From Fictibacillus halophilus (GTDB taxonomy: Bacteria > Bacillota > Bacilli > Bacillales > Fictibacillaceae), in the NCBI RefSeq assembly GCF_016401385.1, contig NZ_JAEACF010000001.1, positions 3,100,001 through 3,164,000 of the forward strand: a stretch of 64,000 bases of DNA. The letters are read 5' to 3'. The notes under the pieces are model-generated. The model had not been told where the DNA came from, made no database searches, and saw only the letters and a list, made by a program, of their open reading frames with translations. The stretch's first letter is position 1; each line of letters opens with the position of its first letter. Position numbers and translations under genes: made by a program. This document shows, in pieces, positions 54,332 through 64,000 of this stretch.

Positions 54332-54359
54332 ATTCGAGACAGAGGATATCAATTCCTGC
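54332..54359 (-). promoter_or_regulatory. Putative sigma-H promoter of spo0F
   Basis: GCAGGAATT (54351-54359) fits the sigma-H -35 (RNAGGAWWW). CTCGAAT (54332-54338) fits the -10 (RNNGAAT) except for the first base. The spacer is 12 bp. spo0F is a known sigma-H gene in B. subtilis. Confidence 0.7.
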
Positions 54360-54446
54360 TGTTCCCCATGATTTGTATTGTTAAATTAAGTATACTAAAT
54401 TAATAAATAAAAACACGATGATTTGAAAAATAAGGAGTCCTTTTTC

Positions 54447-54989
54447 ATGTTAAAAATATTTTCAACACAAGTTGCAGGATTACTAAAATCCATTTCGGAT
54501 AAAGAAGAACAGTCGATTGAAGAAGCTTCACGTTTACTGGCACAGACCGTTTTGTCAGAAGGAACTGTATATTTTAAGGGATTCGACGAAATGGAAGCCG
54601 TTGTGAGTGAAGCACTATATGGAGAGAATAAATTCCGCGCCGGGGCTAATTTTTCAGATGAATTGTTATCTGAGCTGCTGCCGGTCGATAGTGTAGTAGT
54701 GGCTTCGCGCTTTTTAGATGATAAAAAAGCTGTGGCGCTATGTTCAGAAGTACGTAAAAATGTTGGTTGCAACGTCATTTTGATCGGCGGACGAAGAAAA
54801 GAAGCAGAAATGGACGTGAATCTTGATGAATTAGCCGATATCGTGATCGACACGAAGGCCGTTCGTGGATTAGTGCCGCTTGATGATGGTTCACGACTAG
54901 GTTTTCCGTCTGGATTGACTGCTTTATTCGCGTATTACGCCCTATTTTTAACGACAGAAGAGATTTTAGAAGAATATGATGAGGAATAA
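54447..54989 (+). CDS. ywjG: DUF2529 protein (YwjG)
   Basis: A 180-aa protein of the YwjG family (MLKIFSTQVAGLLKSISDKE, YFKGFDEMEAVVSEALYGEN, VIDTKAVRGLVPLDDGSRLG), with an SIS-like look: it resembles sugar isomerase folds, but activity is unknown. The ATG at 54447 follows AAGGAGTCC. It lies divergent to spo0F and convergent with pyrG, as in B. subtilis. Confidence 0.85.
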   Translation: MLKIFSTQVAGLLKSISDKEEQSIEEASRLLAQTVLSEGTVYFKGFDEMEAVVSEALYGENKFRAGANFSDELLSELLPVDSVVVASRFLDDKKAVALCSEVRKNVGCNVILIGGRRKEAEMDVNLDELADIVIDTKAVRGLVPLDDGSRLGFPSGLTALFAYYALFLTTEEILEEYDEE

Positions 54990-54994
54990 AGTGG

Positions 54995-55020
54995 AAGCTT
55001 GGCTTAGTGCCTAGCTTTTT
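54995..55020 (+). terminator. Terminator of ywjG
   Basis: AAGCTTGGC pairs with GCCTAGCTT around a 5-nt loop, followed by TTT. Confidence 0.75.
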
Positions 55021-55099
55021 CTTGTTTATGAGTAACAATTAGTGCAGATTCACGTAGAAAACCATTTTAGTGGTATACCCACCCGGGTAATCATGCCGT

Positions 55100-55204
55100 T
55101 AATTCGAGAAATATCTGAGATAATCCCGCGAATTATGAAGATATTCCCGCGAGTTTTTCCATTATTCCGGCGAGTTTTGCCCATATATCGGCGAGTCGAT
55201 CTAT
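55100..55204 (+). repeat. 21-bp periodic array F (5 units, CCSGCGAGTTTT type) beyond the pyrG terminator
   Basis: Units start at 55100, 55121, 55142, 55163 and 55184 (TATTCCCGCGAGTTTTTCCAT, ATTCCGGCGAGTTTTGCCC). A degenerate unit may precede at 55079. The last unit TATATCGGCGAGTCGATCTAT is followed by TTCGACA and the tail TACCCCTCACCC. On the far side are ACCA/TGGT and the palindrome ACCCGGGT (55061-55088). Confidence 0.82.
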
Positions 55205-55243
55205 TTCGACAAATTCCAAGCAACAAATACCCCTCACCCACAT

Positions 55244-55279
55244 AAAAAACGACAGCTCCCACTGAATAGGAAGCTGCCG
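55244..55279 (-). terminator. Terminator of pyrG
   Basis: CGGCAGCTTCC pairs with GGGAGCTGTCG on the minus strand with two weak pairs, followed by six T. Confidence 0.8.
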
Positions 55280-55291
55280 GTTCATACATTC

Positions 55292-57135
<1,844 letters not shown>

Positions 57136-57196
57136 GATGATCTGTGAGAATCCATTTATTCTTGTGACAAGGTTGTGAAATAGCGCTCAGCCTAGG

Positions 57197-57322
57197 TAAT
57201 CGGCGAATTTCGGCCTGCAATCCACGAGTTTAGGCTCTGAATCCAAAAGTTTTGACCTTCAATCCACGAGTTTCGACCCTGAATCCAAAAGTTTTGGCCT
57301 TCAATCCACGAATTGCATCTAA
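57197..57322 (+). repeat. 21-bp periodic array E (6 units) beyond the rpoE terminator
   Basis: Units start at 57197, 57218, 57239, 57260, 57281 and 57302. Units 2 and 4 begin CAATCCACGAGTTT, units 3 and 5 are GAATCCAAAAGTTTTGACCTT and GAATCCAAAAGTTTTGGCCTT, so a 42-bp alternation is visible. The first unit (TAATCGGCG) is degenerate. The gap 56894-57376 holds the pyrG leader, this array and the rpoE terminator. Confidence 0.9.
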
Positions 57323-57357
57323 AAAAACAAAAACCAGCGCCACAAGGGCACTGGTTT
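57322..57357 (-). terminator. Terminator of rpoE
   Basis: AAAACCAGTGCCC pairs with GGCGCTGGTTT around a 4-nt loop on the minus strand, followed by TTGTTTTTTT. Confidence 0.85.
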
Positions 57358-57376
57358 TCACGACTCACAATCGAAC

Positions 57377-57895
57377 TTACAGCTCTTCTTCCTCATCTGC
57401 ATCTTCATCTTCGTCGTCTTCGTCGAAGTCTTCATCTTCTTCATCAAACTCTAATTCTTCGTCATCATCGTCATCGTCATCATCGTCGTCAGCAAGATCA
57501 TCGTCTTCATCAACGAACTCATCTTCCACTTCCAACTCATCGAAGTCTTCATCATCGAAGTCCTCTTCAAAGTCATAGTCATCTTCAGACGCTTTTTTAC
57601 GTTTTGTTGGTTTGTTCGTTGCACCAAGTTCCTCTTCAGAGCTCTCAACCGGGTACCACGTTTTTAATCCCCATTTATTATCGCCTAGTGAAACGAATCG
57701 GCCGTCAATGTTCATATCTGTGTAAAAATACGCAATTCGGTTTTCCACAGCTGTTTTAGACAAACCTTTGATTTCAGCGATCTGTTTAACTAAATCATAG
57801 AATTGAACAGGTTGCTTAGCATTTTGCAAAATTTCAAATGCGATTTCGACCATTGACATTTCAACGACTTGTTCTTTCGTGTACGTGTTCAACAT
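57377..57895 (-). CDS. rpoE: RNA polymerase delta subunit
   Basis: A 172-aa protein of Gram-positive bacteria that increases RNA polymerase recycling and promoter selectivity. The N-terminal winged domain (about residues 1-90: MVEIAFEILQNAKQPVQFYD, VENRIAYFYTDMNIDGRFVS, KWGLKTWYPVE) is followed by a basic KRKK patch and an almost entirely Asp/Glu tail of about 70 residues, the hallmark of delta. The start may be the ATG at 57895 or a GTG six bases upstream. Confidence 0.93.
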   Translation of the reverse strand: MLNTYTKEQVVEMSMVEIAFEILQNAKQPVQFYDLVKQIAEIKGLSKTAVENRIAYFYTDMNIDGRFVSLGDNKWGLKTWYPVESSEEELGATNKPTKRKKASEDDYDFEEDFDDEDFDELEVEDEFVDEDDDLADDDDDDDDDDEELEFDEEDEDFDEDDEDEDADEEEEL

Positions 57896-58069
57896 AGCCA
57901 CATCGGCACTTCCTTTCCTTCTCCACACTCATTTATATCAACACATTGTGCTCATTCTTTAGAAGAATCATACTCTTCATTATAAACAAATCCCATGCGT
58001 ATATGCCAGTAGTAATCTATCTTTTTTCCATAAAAGGTTTTATGGTCTGGCTCTGATGCTTTTGAAAGT

Positions 58070-58329
58070 GGTTGATTTCCGCTCCAGGTTGCTCGCTTTC
58101 CGCGGGGCAGGCGGTGAGCCACTTGCCGCTTCGCGCCCTTAAGTGTCTCACCTGTCTAGTTGCAGTGGCTAGCCCCTCGAGATCAAAAGTTAAATGGTCA
58201 AGAAGGCAAAGTGCGCCTTCCTGGCCCATTCACCTTTTGCTTGTCGGGGCTGAACGAGCCACTTCCACTTTTCGAACTGACCGCTTGTCCCGCAGGAGTC
58301 TCGCAACCTTCTGCTCCAATCAACTTGCA
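58070..58329 (+). repeat. REP/MITE-like element R6 (long form)
   Basis: A 260-bp long-form copy: GTTGATTTCCGCTCCAGGTT, GCTTTCCGCGGGGCAGGCGG, CTAGCCCCTCGAGATCAAAA, CTTGTCGGGGCTGAACGAG and CCAATCAACTTGC at the right. The gap 57896-58518 otherwise shows an AT-rich stretch and the icmF terminator, and no gene. Confidence 0.9.
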
Positions 58330-58480
58330 TAGGAGGAAAATAAGAAAACTAAAAACAAAAACCTTCTAAACGAACTAAATTTCAAGAGATCTTTCTATGG
58401 TAGTTATTCTAACCTTGCATGAATGTTATAAATAGAACAAAGAGCGGAAATTAACTCTCTTAAAACTCTCGCAAAGAAAA

Positions 58481-58506
58481 GAGAACCGCTCAAAATGGCG
58501 GCTCTC
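58481..58506 (-). terminator. Terminator of icmF
   Basis: GAGAGCCGC pairs with GCGGTTCTC (one G-T pair) around an 8-nt loop, followed by TTTTCTTT on the minus strand. Confidence 0.8.
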
Positions 58507-58518
58507 TCCCCTCTCACA

Positions 58519-61500
58519 CTACATGTTTCTTCTATACTTCCCGCCTACTTCATAGAGCGCACTCGTGATCTGACCGAGGCTTGCAAATTTTACGGTATGC
58601 ATGAGCTCATCGAAAATGTTTCCGCCGGATAGGGCAACATTTTTTAGACGTTTCAGAGCGTCACCCGCTTGATCTTTGCTTGACTCTTGGAACGCATTCA
58701 GATTCTGAATCTGCTGCTCTTTCTCATCTTTTGTTGCACGAGCGAGCTGCATGTTGAACTCTTCTTCTGACGGTGGGTTCGGGTTGAGATACGTGTTCAC
58801 ACCGATGATCGGTAGGGATCCATCATGTTTTTTCATCTCATAATACATAGATTCTTCTTGAATCTTTCCGCGCTGATACTGTGTTTCCATCGCACCAAGC
58901 ACGCCGCCTCTTGTGTTCATGCGCTCGAACTCTTGAAGAACCATCTCTTCTACTAGATCCGTTAACTCTTCGATGATGAACGAGCCTTGTAGAGAGTTCT
59001 CATTACGAGCCAAACCAAGCTCTTTTGTAATGATCATCTGAATCGCCATCGCGCGGCGAACGGATTCTTCTGTTGGTGTCGTGATCGCTTCGTCATACGA
59101 GTTTGTGTGAAGCGAGTTACAGTTATCATAGAGTGCCATCAACGCTTGAAGCGTCGTACGGATATCGTTAAAATCAATCTCTTGTGCGTGAAGTGAACGT
59201 CCAGATGTTTGAATGTGATACTTAAGCTTCTGGCTGCGCTCGTTCGCTTTGTATTTATCACGCATAACCGTAGCCCAGATTCGGCGAGCTACACGGCCGA
59301 TCACGCTATATTCTGGATCGAGGCCGTTTGAGAAGAAGAACGATAAGTTTGGCGCGAATGCGTTAATATCCATTCCGCGGCTTAAGTAATATTCCACGTA
59401 CGTAAATCCGTTTGCGAGTGTAAACGCGAGCTGCGTGATCGGGTTCGCACCAGCTTCTGCGATATGATAGCCAGAAATCGAAACCGAATAATAATTGCGA
59501 ACTTGGTGGTCGATAAAGTATTGCTGAATATCACCCATCATACGAAGCGCGAATTCCGTAGAGAAGATACACGTGTTCTGACCTTGATCTTCTTTTAAGA
59601 TGTCTGCTTGAACCGTTCCACGAACAGAGGCAAGGGTCTTCTCCTTAATCTCATTGTACTCTGCTTCGTTCGGTTGTCTGCCATTCGTATCTGCAAAGAT
59701 TTTCACTTGCTGATCGATCGCCGTGTTCATGAACATAGCAAGAATGATCGGCGCCGGACCGTTGATCGTCATTGAAACAGATGTGGAAGGAGCGATCAGA
59801 TCAAAGCCGTCATACAGCTTCTTCATGTCGTTAAGCGTACAGATACTTACACCGCTCTCGCCGACTTTTCCGTAGATGTCTGGTCGGTGATCCGGATCTT
59901 CACCATAAAGGGTTACCGAGTCAAACGCTGTACTTAGGCGCTTCGCGTCGTCATCTTTTGATAGATAGTGGAATCGGCGGTTCGTACGTTCCGGCGTTCC
60001 TTCACCAGCGAACTGGCGCTTCGGATCTTCTCCTTTACGTTTAAAAGGAAACACACCCGCTGTGTAAGGGAACGAACCTGGAACGTTCTCTTTCATGATC
60101 CACTTTACGATGTCTCCCCAGTCTTCAAACTTCGGAAGAGCAACCTTTGGAATATCAAGGCCTGAAAGACTTTTCGTCGTAAGCTCGGTCACGATCTCTT
60201 TGTCGCGGATCTTTGTGACAAACTCTTTTTTGCTGTACATTTCTTTTAGCTCTGGCCATTGTTTCAGCATTTTTGAAGTCGTTGGCAAAAGTTTTTCTTC
60301 TACTTTTTCAAGCGCCTTATTTAAACTCGCCTCTACTTCTTCACCTGCTGCGTCATATTCTCTTACTGTTTCAAGCGTCCCTTGGATCTGGAACGACTTG
60401 CGAGCTAGTTTCGCCTGTTCATTCACCGTTTCATGGTATTTGCGAACCGTTTGTGCGATTTCGTTTAAATATTGCGCACGTTCACCTGGAATGATGACGT
60501 TCTTTTTCGCAGTCATAGCATCATGAGCTGGCTGAATGCCCCAATCCATACCTGACTTTTCTTCGATCACTTTCATCAGATGATAAAAAAGGACGTTCGT
60601 GCCCGCATCGTTAAACTGGCTTGCGATTGTTCCGTAAACTGGCATCTCATCAAGGTCTTTATCAAACCAGTTGCGAGAACGCTGATATTGCTTCTTCACA
60701 TCACGAAGCGCATCTTCAGAGCCTTTGCGCTCAAATTTATTGATCGCGATAATATCTGCATAATCAATCATATCGATTTTCTCTAATTGTGACGGTGCAC
60801 CAAACTCACTCGTCATCACGTATAGAGAAGCGTCGGAGATCTCTGAGATCCCTGCGTCCCCTTGGCCGATTCCACTCGTCTCAACTACGATCAGATCAAA
60901 TCCAGCTGCTTTCGTTACCGCAATCGCATCCTTAATTGCATCGGACAGCTCAGAACGTGAACCACGTGTTGCAAGTGAACGCATATACACTCGAGGGTGA
61001 TAGATCGCGTTCATACGGATTCTGTCACCTAAAAGCGCTCCGCCAGTCTTTTGTTTTGTCGGATCGATCGAGATGATCGCGATCGTCTTGTCTTCACATT
61101 CGTTTAGGAAGCGTCGAACGAGCTCATCCGTTAATGAACTTTTCCCCGCTCCGCCTGTTCCTGTAATGCCTAGAACTGGCACTTGTTTTTGCAGGCTTTT
61201 TAATTCGTTTAGCGCCTGTTCAGCCGTTGCTGCGATCTCTTCTGGTGCTTGCTTCACGTTTTCTGCTAACGTGATGAGACGCGAAACAGAGCGTACGTCT
61301 TTCTCTTTCACTTTTTCAATCTCATCTGTTAACGAGGTAACCGTCGGAAAATCACACTCTTCTACCATTTTATTAATCATGCCTTGAAGTCCTAGCAATC
61401 TTCCATCTTCAGGTGAAAAGATGCGAGTTACGCCATAAGCATGCAGCTCCTTGATCTCAGGTGGGATAATAACGCCCCCGCCTCCGCCAAAGACTTTGAT

Positions 61501-61782
61501 ATGTTCTGCACCGCGTTCTTTTAATAGATCGATCATGTATTTAAAATATTCAACGTGTCCGCCTTGATAAGAAGAGATCGCGATCCCTTGAACATCCTCT
61601 TGGATGGCAGCACTCACCACTTCATCTACAGAACGGTTGTGACCGAGGTGGATCACCTCACAGCCGTTCGACTGAATGATTCTTCGCATGATGTTAATCG
61701 ACGCATCGTGACCATCAAAAAGACTGGAAGCGGTTACAAATCGAACCGGATTCTTTGGCCGGTAAATATCAGTCTGAGTCAT
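58519..61782 (-). CDS. icmF: Fused isobutyryl-CoA mutase IcmF
   Basis: A 1087-aa fusion that interconverts isobutyryl-CoA and n-butyryl-CoA using coenzyme B12. An N-terminal cobalamin domain (about residues 12-140) has the DGHDAS base-off motif; a MeaI-type G-protein domain (about 190-500) has the Walker [18 protein letters not shown]; the C-terminal mutase barrel (about 540-1085) has [20 protein letters not shown] and [20 protein letters not shown]. The order B12-GTPase-mutase is diagnostic of IcmF rather than methylmalonyl-CoA mutase. The ATG at 61782 is eight bases after AAAGGA; the one at 61791 overlaps that site. It follows tetR by 15 bp. Confidence 0.93.
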   Translation of the reverse strand: MTQTDIYRPKNPVRFVTASSLFDGHDASINIMRRIIQSNGCEVIHLGHNRSVDEVVSAAIQEDVQGIAISSYQGGHVEYFKYMIDLLKERGAEHIKVFGGGGGVIIPPEIKELHAYGVTRIFSPEDGRLLGLQGMINKMVEECDFPTVTSLTDEIEKVKEKDVRSVSRLITLAENVKQAPEEIAATAEQALNELKSLQKQVPVLGITGTGGAGKSSLTDELVRRFLNECEDKTIAIISIDPTKQKTGGALLGDRIRMNAIYHPRVYMRSLATRGSRSELSDAIKDAIAVTKAAGFDLIVVETSGIGQGDAGISEISDASLYVMTSEFGAPSQLEKIDMIDYADIIAINKFERKGSEDALRDVKKQYQRSRNWFDKDLDEMPVYGTIASQFNDAGTNVLFYHLMKVIEEKSGMDWGIQPAHDAMTAKKNVIIPGERAQYLNEIAQTVRKYHETVNEQAKLARKSFQIQGTLETVREYDAAGEEVEASLNKALEKVEEKLLPTTSKMLKQWPELKEMYSKKEFVTKIRDKEIVTELTTKSLSGLDIPKVALPKFEDWGDIVKWIMKENVPGSFPYTAGVFPFKRKGEDPKRQFAGEGTPERTNRRFHYLSKDDDAKRLSTAFDSVTLYGEDPDHRPDIYGKVGESGVSICTLNDMKKLYDGFDLIAPSTSVSMTINGPAPIILAMFMNTAIDQQVKIFADTNGRQPNEAEYNEIKEKTLASVRGTVQADILKEDQGQNTCIFSTEFALRMMGDIQQYFIDHQVRNYYSVSISGYHIAEAGANPITQLAFTLANGFTYVEYYLSRGMDINAFAPNLSFFFSNGLDPEYSVIGRVARRIWATVMRDKYKANERSQKLKYHIQTSGRSLHAQEIDFNDIRTTLQALMALYDNCNSLHTNSYDEAITTPTEESVRRAMAIQMIITKELGLARNENSLQGSFIIEELTDLVEEMVLQEFERMNTRGGVLGAMETQYQRGKIQEESMYYEMKKHDGSLPIIGVNTYLNPNPPSEEEFNMQLARATKDEKEQQIQNLNAFQESSKDQAGDALKRLKNVALSGGNIFDELMHTVKFASLGQITSALYEVGGKYRRNM

Positions 61783-61797
61783 TTCATTCATCCTTTC

Positions 61798-62421
61798 TTA
61801 CGCTCCTTTAATGCCGTACAACAATTGCTGAAGCTGTAACTGTGTATACTCTTCTAATGTATAGATCTTCTGCAGCGCCCAACGTCTGAACGTCCACATC
61901 TGTCCGATGATCACAATATTGTGAGCCGCTGCCGGAATCTCGTTTTCGCTTAAATGCAGTTCACCTTGCTTTACTACTTTAAAAAGCAGTTCTTCAAAGA
62001 TCGCCGTCATCTCTAACTCTTTTTTGAGTACATATGGAAGAGCCTCATGAGAGAGCGACTTTGCTTCTTGATACATGACAAGCACTTCATCCTGCATATC
62101 GTCCATCACTTTAAAATAAGCCGCGATCGCACGCTCGACTCCTTGAATGCCGCTATCTTCCCCATTGATATCCTGCTGCAGCCTCAGCTTTACTCCATCA
62201 TATATGCTGTCGCAGACGAGATAGAGAATATCTTCTTTTGACCGGATATACTCGTAAAGTGTGCCGATGCTGAAGCCAGAAGCTTTTGCGATCTCACGGG
62301 TAGTCGTGCGGTGGAAACCATTCTCTTTAAATAGAGAGACCGCCGCTTTCACCATCTCTTCCCGTCGTCTCTGAATCAATTTTTCGTCTTTTACGAGCGA
62401 CGGCACTTCTTTCTTACCCAA
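61798..62421 (-). CDS. TetR-family regulator (FadR-like)
   Basis: A 207-aa regulator. The helix-turn-helix is RTTTREIAKASGFSIGTLYE (about residues 38-58), preceded by QRRREEMVKAAVSLFKENG. The C-terminal helical region would bind an acyl-CoA or similar ligand, as FadR-type TetR proteins of Bacillus do (family inference). It lies between meaB and icmF in one operon and probably controls it. Confidence 0.85.
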   Translation of the reverse strand: MGKKEVPSLVKDEKLIQRRREEMVKAAVSLFKENGFHRTTTREIAKASGFSIGTLYEYIRSKEDILYLVCDSIYDGVKLRLQQDINGEDSGIQGVERAIAAYFKVMDDMQDEVLVMYQEAKSLSHEALPYVLKKELEMTAIFEELLFKVVKQGELHLSENEIPAAAHNIVIIGQMWTFRRWALQKIYTLEEYTQLQLQQLLYGIKGA

Positions 62422-62431
62422 TTGGCCTCCC

Positions 62432-63388
62432 TCATTTCTGTTTCCCGTCAGCCGGCTGCAATCGTTTTGTTAAAATCTCTTCTGCAGCTGTATAAGGGTC
62501 TGTCGTACCTGATTCTAAGTCGGCCAGCCAGGAGAACCCGTTTTTCTGTTCGTTTGTCCACACTTGCTGATAAATTTCGTGCTGAACCACTTCCATCACC
62601 TCACGTTTCAGGTTGGAAAGCTTTCTTTCCTTGCCTTCGCCGCTCTTCTCTAAATATTCACGGTGCGCTAGAAGAGATTCCCATAATTCTTGCAATCCTT
62701 TATTTTCAGTAGAAATCGTCTGAACGACTGGCGGGCGGTACGGGCTGTCGTGCTTCACAAGGTCAAGCATCGCTTCGATCTCAGCGAGAAGCTTCGGAAC
62801 CCCTGGCATATCCGCTTTGTTCACAACGAACAGATCCGCGATCTCCATGATTCCCGCTTTAAACACTTGAACAACATCTCCGCTACCCGGATTCAATACC
62901 ACCGCAACCGAATCCGCTAGCTTCATAATGTCGAGCTCAGACTGCCCCACTCCTACCGTCTCTATTAAAATCACATCAAAACCATAAGCATCCATCAGCC
63001 TTACCGTCTCTTTGGTCGACCGTGAAAGGCCGCCAAGACTGCCGCGCGTCCCCATGCTTCGGATGAAAACACCAGGGTCGGTAAAATGGTCAGCCATCCT
63101 CACACGGTCTCCAAGAATTGAGCCGCCGCTAAAAGGACTCGTTGGATCAACGGCAACAACCGCTACAGTCATCTTCTTTTTACGCAAAAAAGAGATGAGA
63201 CGATTAACGAGCGAGCTTTTCCCTGCACCCGGTGAACCGGTGATGCCGATCCAATGAGCGCCTTTTTGCTGTGGGTAGATGCTCTTTAAAAGCTCGAGTT
63301 TGTCTTCACCGTTGTTTTCGGCAAGCGTGATCGCTTTCGCGAGAGCACGTTCCTCTTTTTGCTGGATGCGCTGTGCTAATGGATGCAT
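62432..63388 (-). CDS. meaB: MeaB/ArgK-type G3E GTPase, B12-mutase chaperone
   Basis: A 318-aa GTPase with Walker A WIGITGSPGAGKSSLVNRL (about residues 46-64), VAVDPTSPFSGGSILGDRVR, IRSMGTRGSLGGLSRSTKE and the base-specificity motif VVNKADMPGV. It protects and reloads an adenosylcobalamin mutase. IcmF already contains a related G domain, so this stand-alone copy may serve IcmF, another mutase, or both. It is upstream of tetR with a 10-bp gap. Confidence 0.93.
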   Translation of the reverse strand: MHPLAQRIQQKEERALAKAITLAENNGEDKLELLKSIYPQQKGAHWIGITGSPGAGKSSLVNRLISFLRKKKMTVAVVAVDPTSPFSGGSILGDRVRMADHFTDPGVFIRSMGTRGSLGGLSRSTKETVRLMDAYGFDVILIETVGVGQSELDIMKLADSVAVVLNPGSGDVVQVFKAGIMEIADLFVVNKADMPGVPKLLAEIEAMLDLVKHDSPYRPPVVQTISTENKGLQELWESLLAHREYLEKSGEGKERKLSNLKREVMEVVQHEIYQQVWTNEQKNGFSWLADLESGTTDPYTAAEEILTKRLQPADGKQK

Positions 63389-63413
63389 AATATCCTCCTA
63401 AAACTTTTTCGGG

Positions 63414-63549
63414 GTAGTTGATTCCCGCTCCAGGATACTCGCTTTCCGCGGGGCAGGCGGTGAGCCACTTGCCGCTTTGCGCCATTAAGTGTCTCACCTG
63501 CCCGCCTGTCCCGCAGGAGTCTCGCATCCTTCCGCTCCATTCAACTGCA
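63414..63549 (+). repeat. REP/MITE-like element R7 (short form)
   Basis: About 136 bp: GTAGTTGATTCCCGCTCCAG, GGTGAGCCACTTGCCGCTTT and TCCGCTCCATTCAAC. It lies between the acyl-CoA dehydrogenase and meaB (63389-63706). The rest of the gap (63550-63706) shows only weak AT-rich dyads and no clear terminator, so the two genes may be co-transcribed through R7. Confidence 0.88.
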
Positions 63550-63706
63550 AAGGTGTTATAAAACCTTTCTTAGCAACACTCTGTTAAGAACATCACCTGC
63601 AACTTCAGGGATGATTAGCCTAGAGTCTTCTTGAGAGCACCTCACCCATAGATAACTGACTTAGCAAGGAGTTTCCCTAGCCAGTGTGTCGCAAAACTCC
63701 ACGCTC

Positions 63707-64000
63707 TTAATCTTTCAAAAGCATCTTAGAAATAACGAGACGCTGTATTTCTTGTGTACCTTCGTAGATCTGCGTAATTTTTGCGTCACGCATGTAACGT
63801 TCTACTGGATATTCTTTCGTGTAGCCGTATCCGCCGAACACTTGAACCGCGTCTGTTGTAACTTCCATTGCGATATCTCCAGCAAACAGCTTCGACATCG
63901 CGGATTCTTTTCCGTATGGAAGACCTTCAGACTCTCTCCAAGCCGCTTGGTAGGTTAATAGTCGAGCTGCTTCCACTTTTGTTGCCATGTCTGCAAGCTT
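63707..64000 (-). CDS. Acyl-CoA dehydrogenase (C-terminal part, cut by window edge)
   Basis: The last 97 residues of an acyl-CoA dehydrogenase: [40 protein letters not shown] and [20 protein letters not shown], the FAD- and CoA-binding C-terminal helices with the catalytic Glu in IYEGT. The frame is open through base 64000 (KLAD before the first visible Met), so the ATG at 63988 is internal. In this operon a short or branched-chain acyl-CoA dehydrogenase is likely. Confidence 0.9.
   Translation of the reverse strand, partial: KLADMATKVEAARLLTYQAAWRESEGLPYGKESAMSKLFAGDIAMEVTTDAVQVFGGYGYTKEYPVERYMRDAKITQIYEGTQEIQRLVISKMLLKD

Noticed and set aside
63707..63988. Free-standing small gene starting at the ATG at 63988
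   Set aside because: The frame is open to base 64000 and the sequence is the C-terminus of an acyl-CoA dehydrogenase.

Overview
The window is a chromosomal segment of a low-GC, endospore-forming Bacillaceae bacterium. Gene order follows the Bacillus subtilis block rpoE-pyrG-ywjG-spo0F-fba-fsa-murA-glpX-rho-rpmE-tdk-prfA-prmC-spoIIR-ywlB-tsaC(ywlC)-mntP-ywlE-rpiB-ywlG-glyA-upp-atp, read from right to left. It differs from B. subtilis in carrying a nuo (complex I) operon, a fused isobutyryl-CoA mutase (icmF), a ribose operon between spoIIR and prmC, and a glycerol regulon between atp and nuo. Fictibacillus or a close relative is my best guess; this is inference from gene content, not a database result. 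Most genes lie on the minus strand, so the fork probably moves right to left.

Layout. 1-3.9 kb: nuoABCDH (minus, nuoH cut by the window edge), with an unusual Lys/Ala-rich NuoC. 4.1-4.7 kb: two small plus-strand genes. 5-10 kb: glpP, glpFK and glpD, with a cre site and terminator leaders suited to GlpP antitermination. 10.2 kb: an orphan 59-aa peptide gene. 11-18.2 kb: the ATP synthase operon. 18.5-26.6 kb: upp, a class F sortase with its MPKTG surface protein, glyA, gntK, two lipoproteins and an acetyltransferase. 26.9-34.6 kb: ywlG, rpiB, ywlE (with an insertion), mntP, a four-PAS sensor kinase, tsaC with a DnaA-box cluster at its 5' end, ywlB and spoIIR. 35-40.6 kb: rbsRKDACB. 40.8-49.9 kb: prmC, prfA, a MOSC protein, a CoA-disulfide-reductase-like enzyme, a YhcN-like lipoprotein, tdk, type-B L31, rho and glpX. 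50-57.9 kb: murA, fsa, fba, spo0F, DUF2529, pyrG (with its GGGC attenuator) and rpoE. 58.5-64 kb: icmF, tetR, meaB and an acyl-CoA dehydrogenase fragment.

How the genes work together. Complex I and ATP synthase form the respiratory core. The glp genes feed glycerol into glycolysis/gluconeogenesis with fba, glpX and fsa. The rbs genes bring in ribose for the pentose pool (rpiB, fsa), PRPP use (upp) and nucleotides (pyrG, tdk). spo0F, a KinA/KinE-like kinase and spoIIR belong to sporulation. icmF/meaB/acd point to branched-chain acyl-CoA catabolism.

Intergenic DNA is the most unusual part. There are two interspersed families. (1) Seven copies of a GC-rich REP/MITE-like element, in short (about 135 bp) and long (about 260 bp) forms, with GTTGATT...AATCAAC ends. 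(2) Eight arrays of five or six degenerate units with an exact 21-bp period. Every array lies just beyond the terminator of a minus-strand gene (glpD, atpC, upp, sortase, ywlG, tdk, pyrG, rpoE) and always in the same orientation. Five share a unit close to AATCCACAAGTTTTGGC, and the last unit often reads TTATCCACGAGT followed by TCGACA. Two carry the same pair of palindromes on the far side. I do not recognise this composite element; it is my best candidate for an undescribed system.
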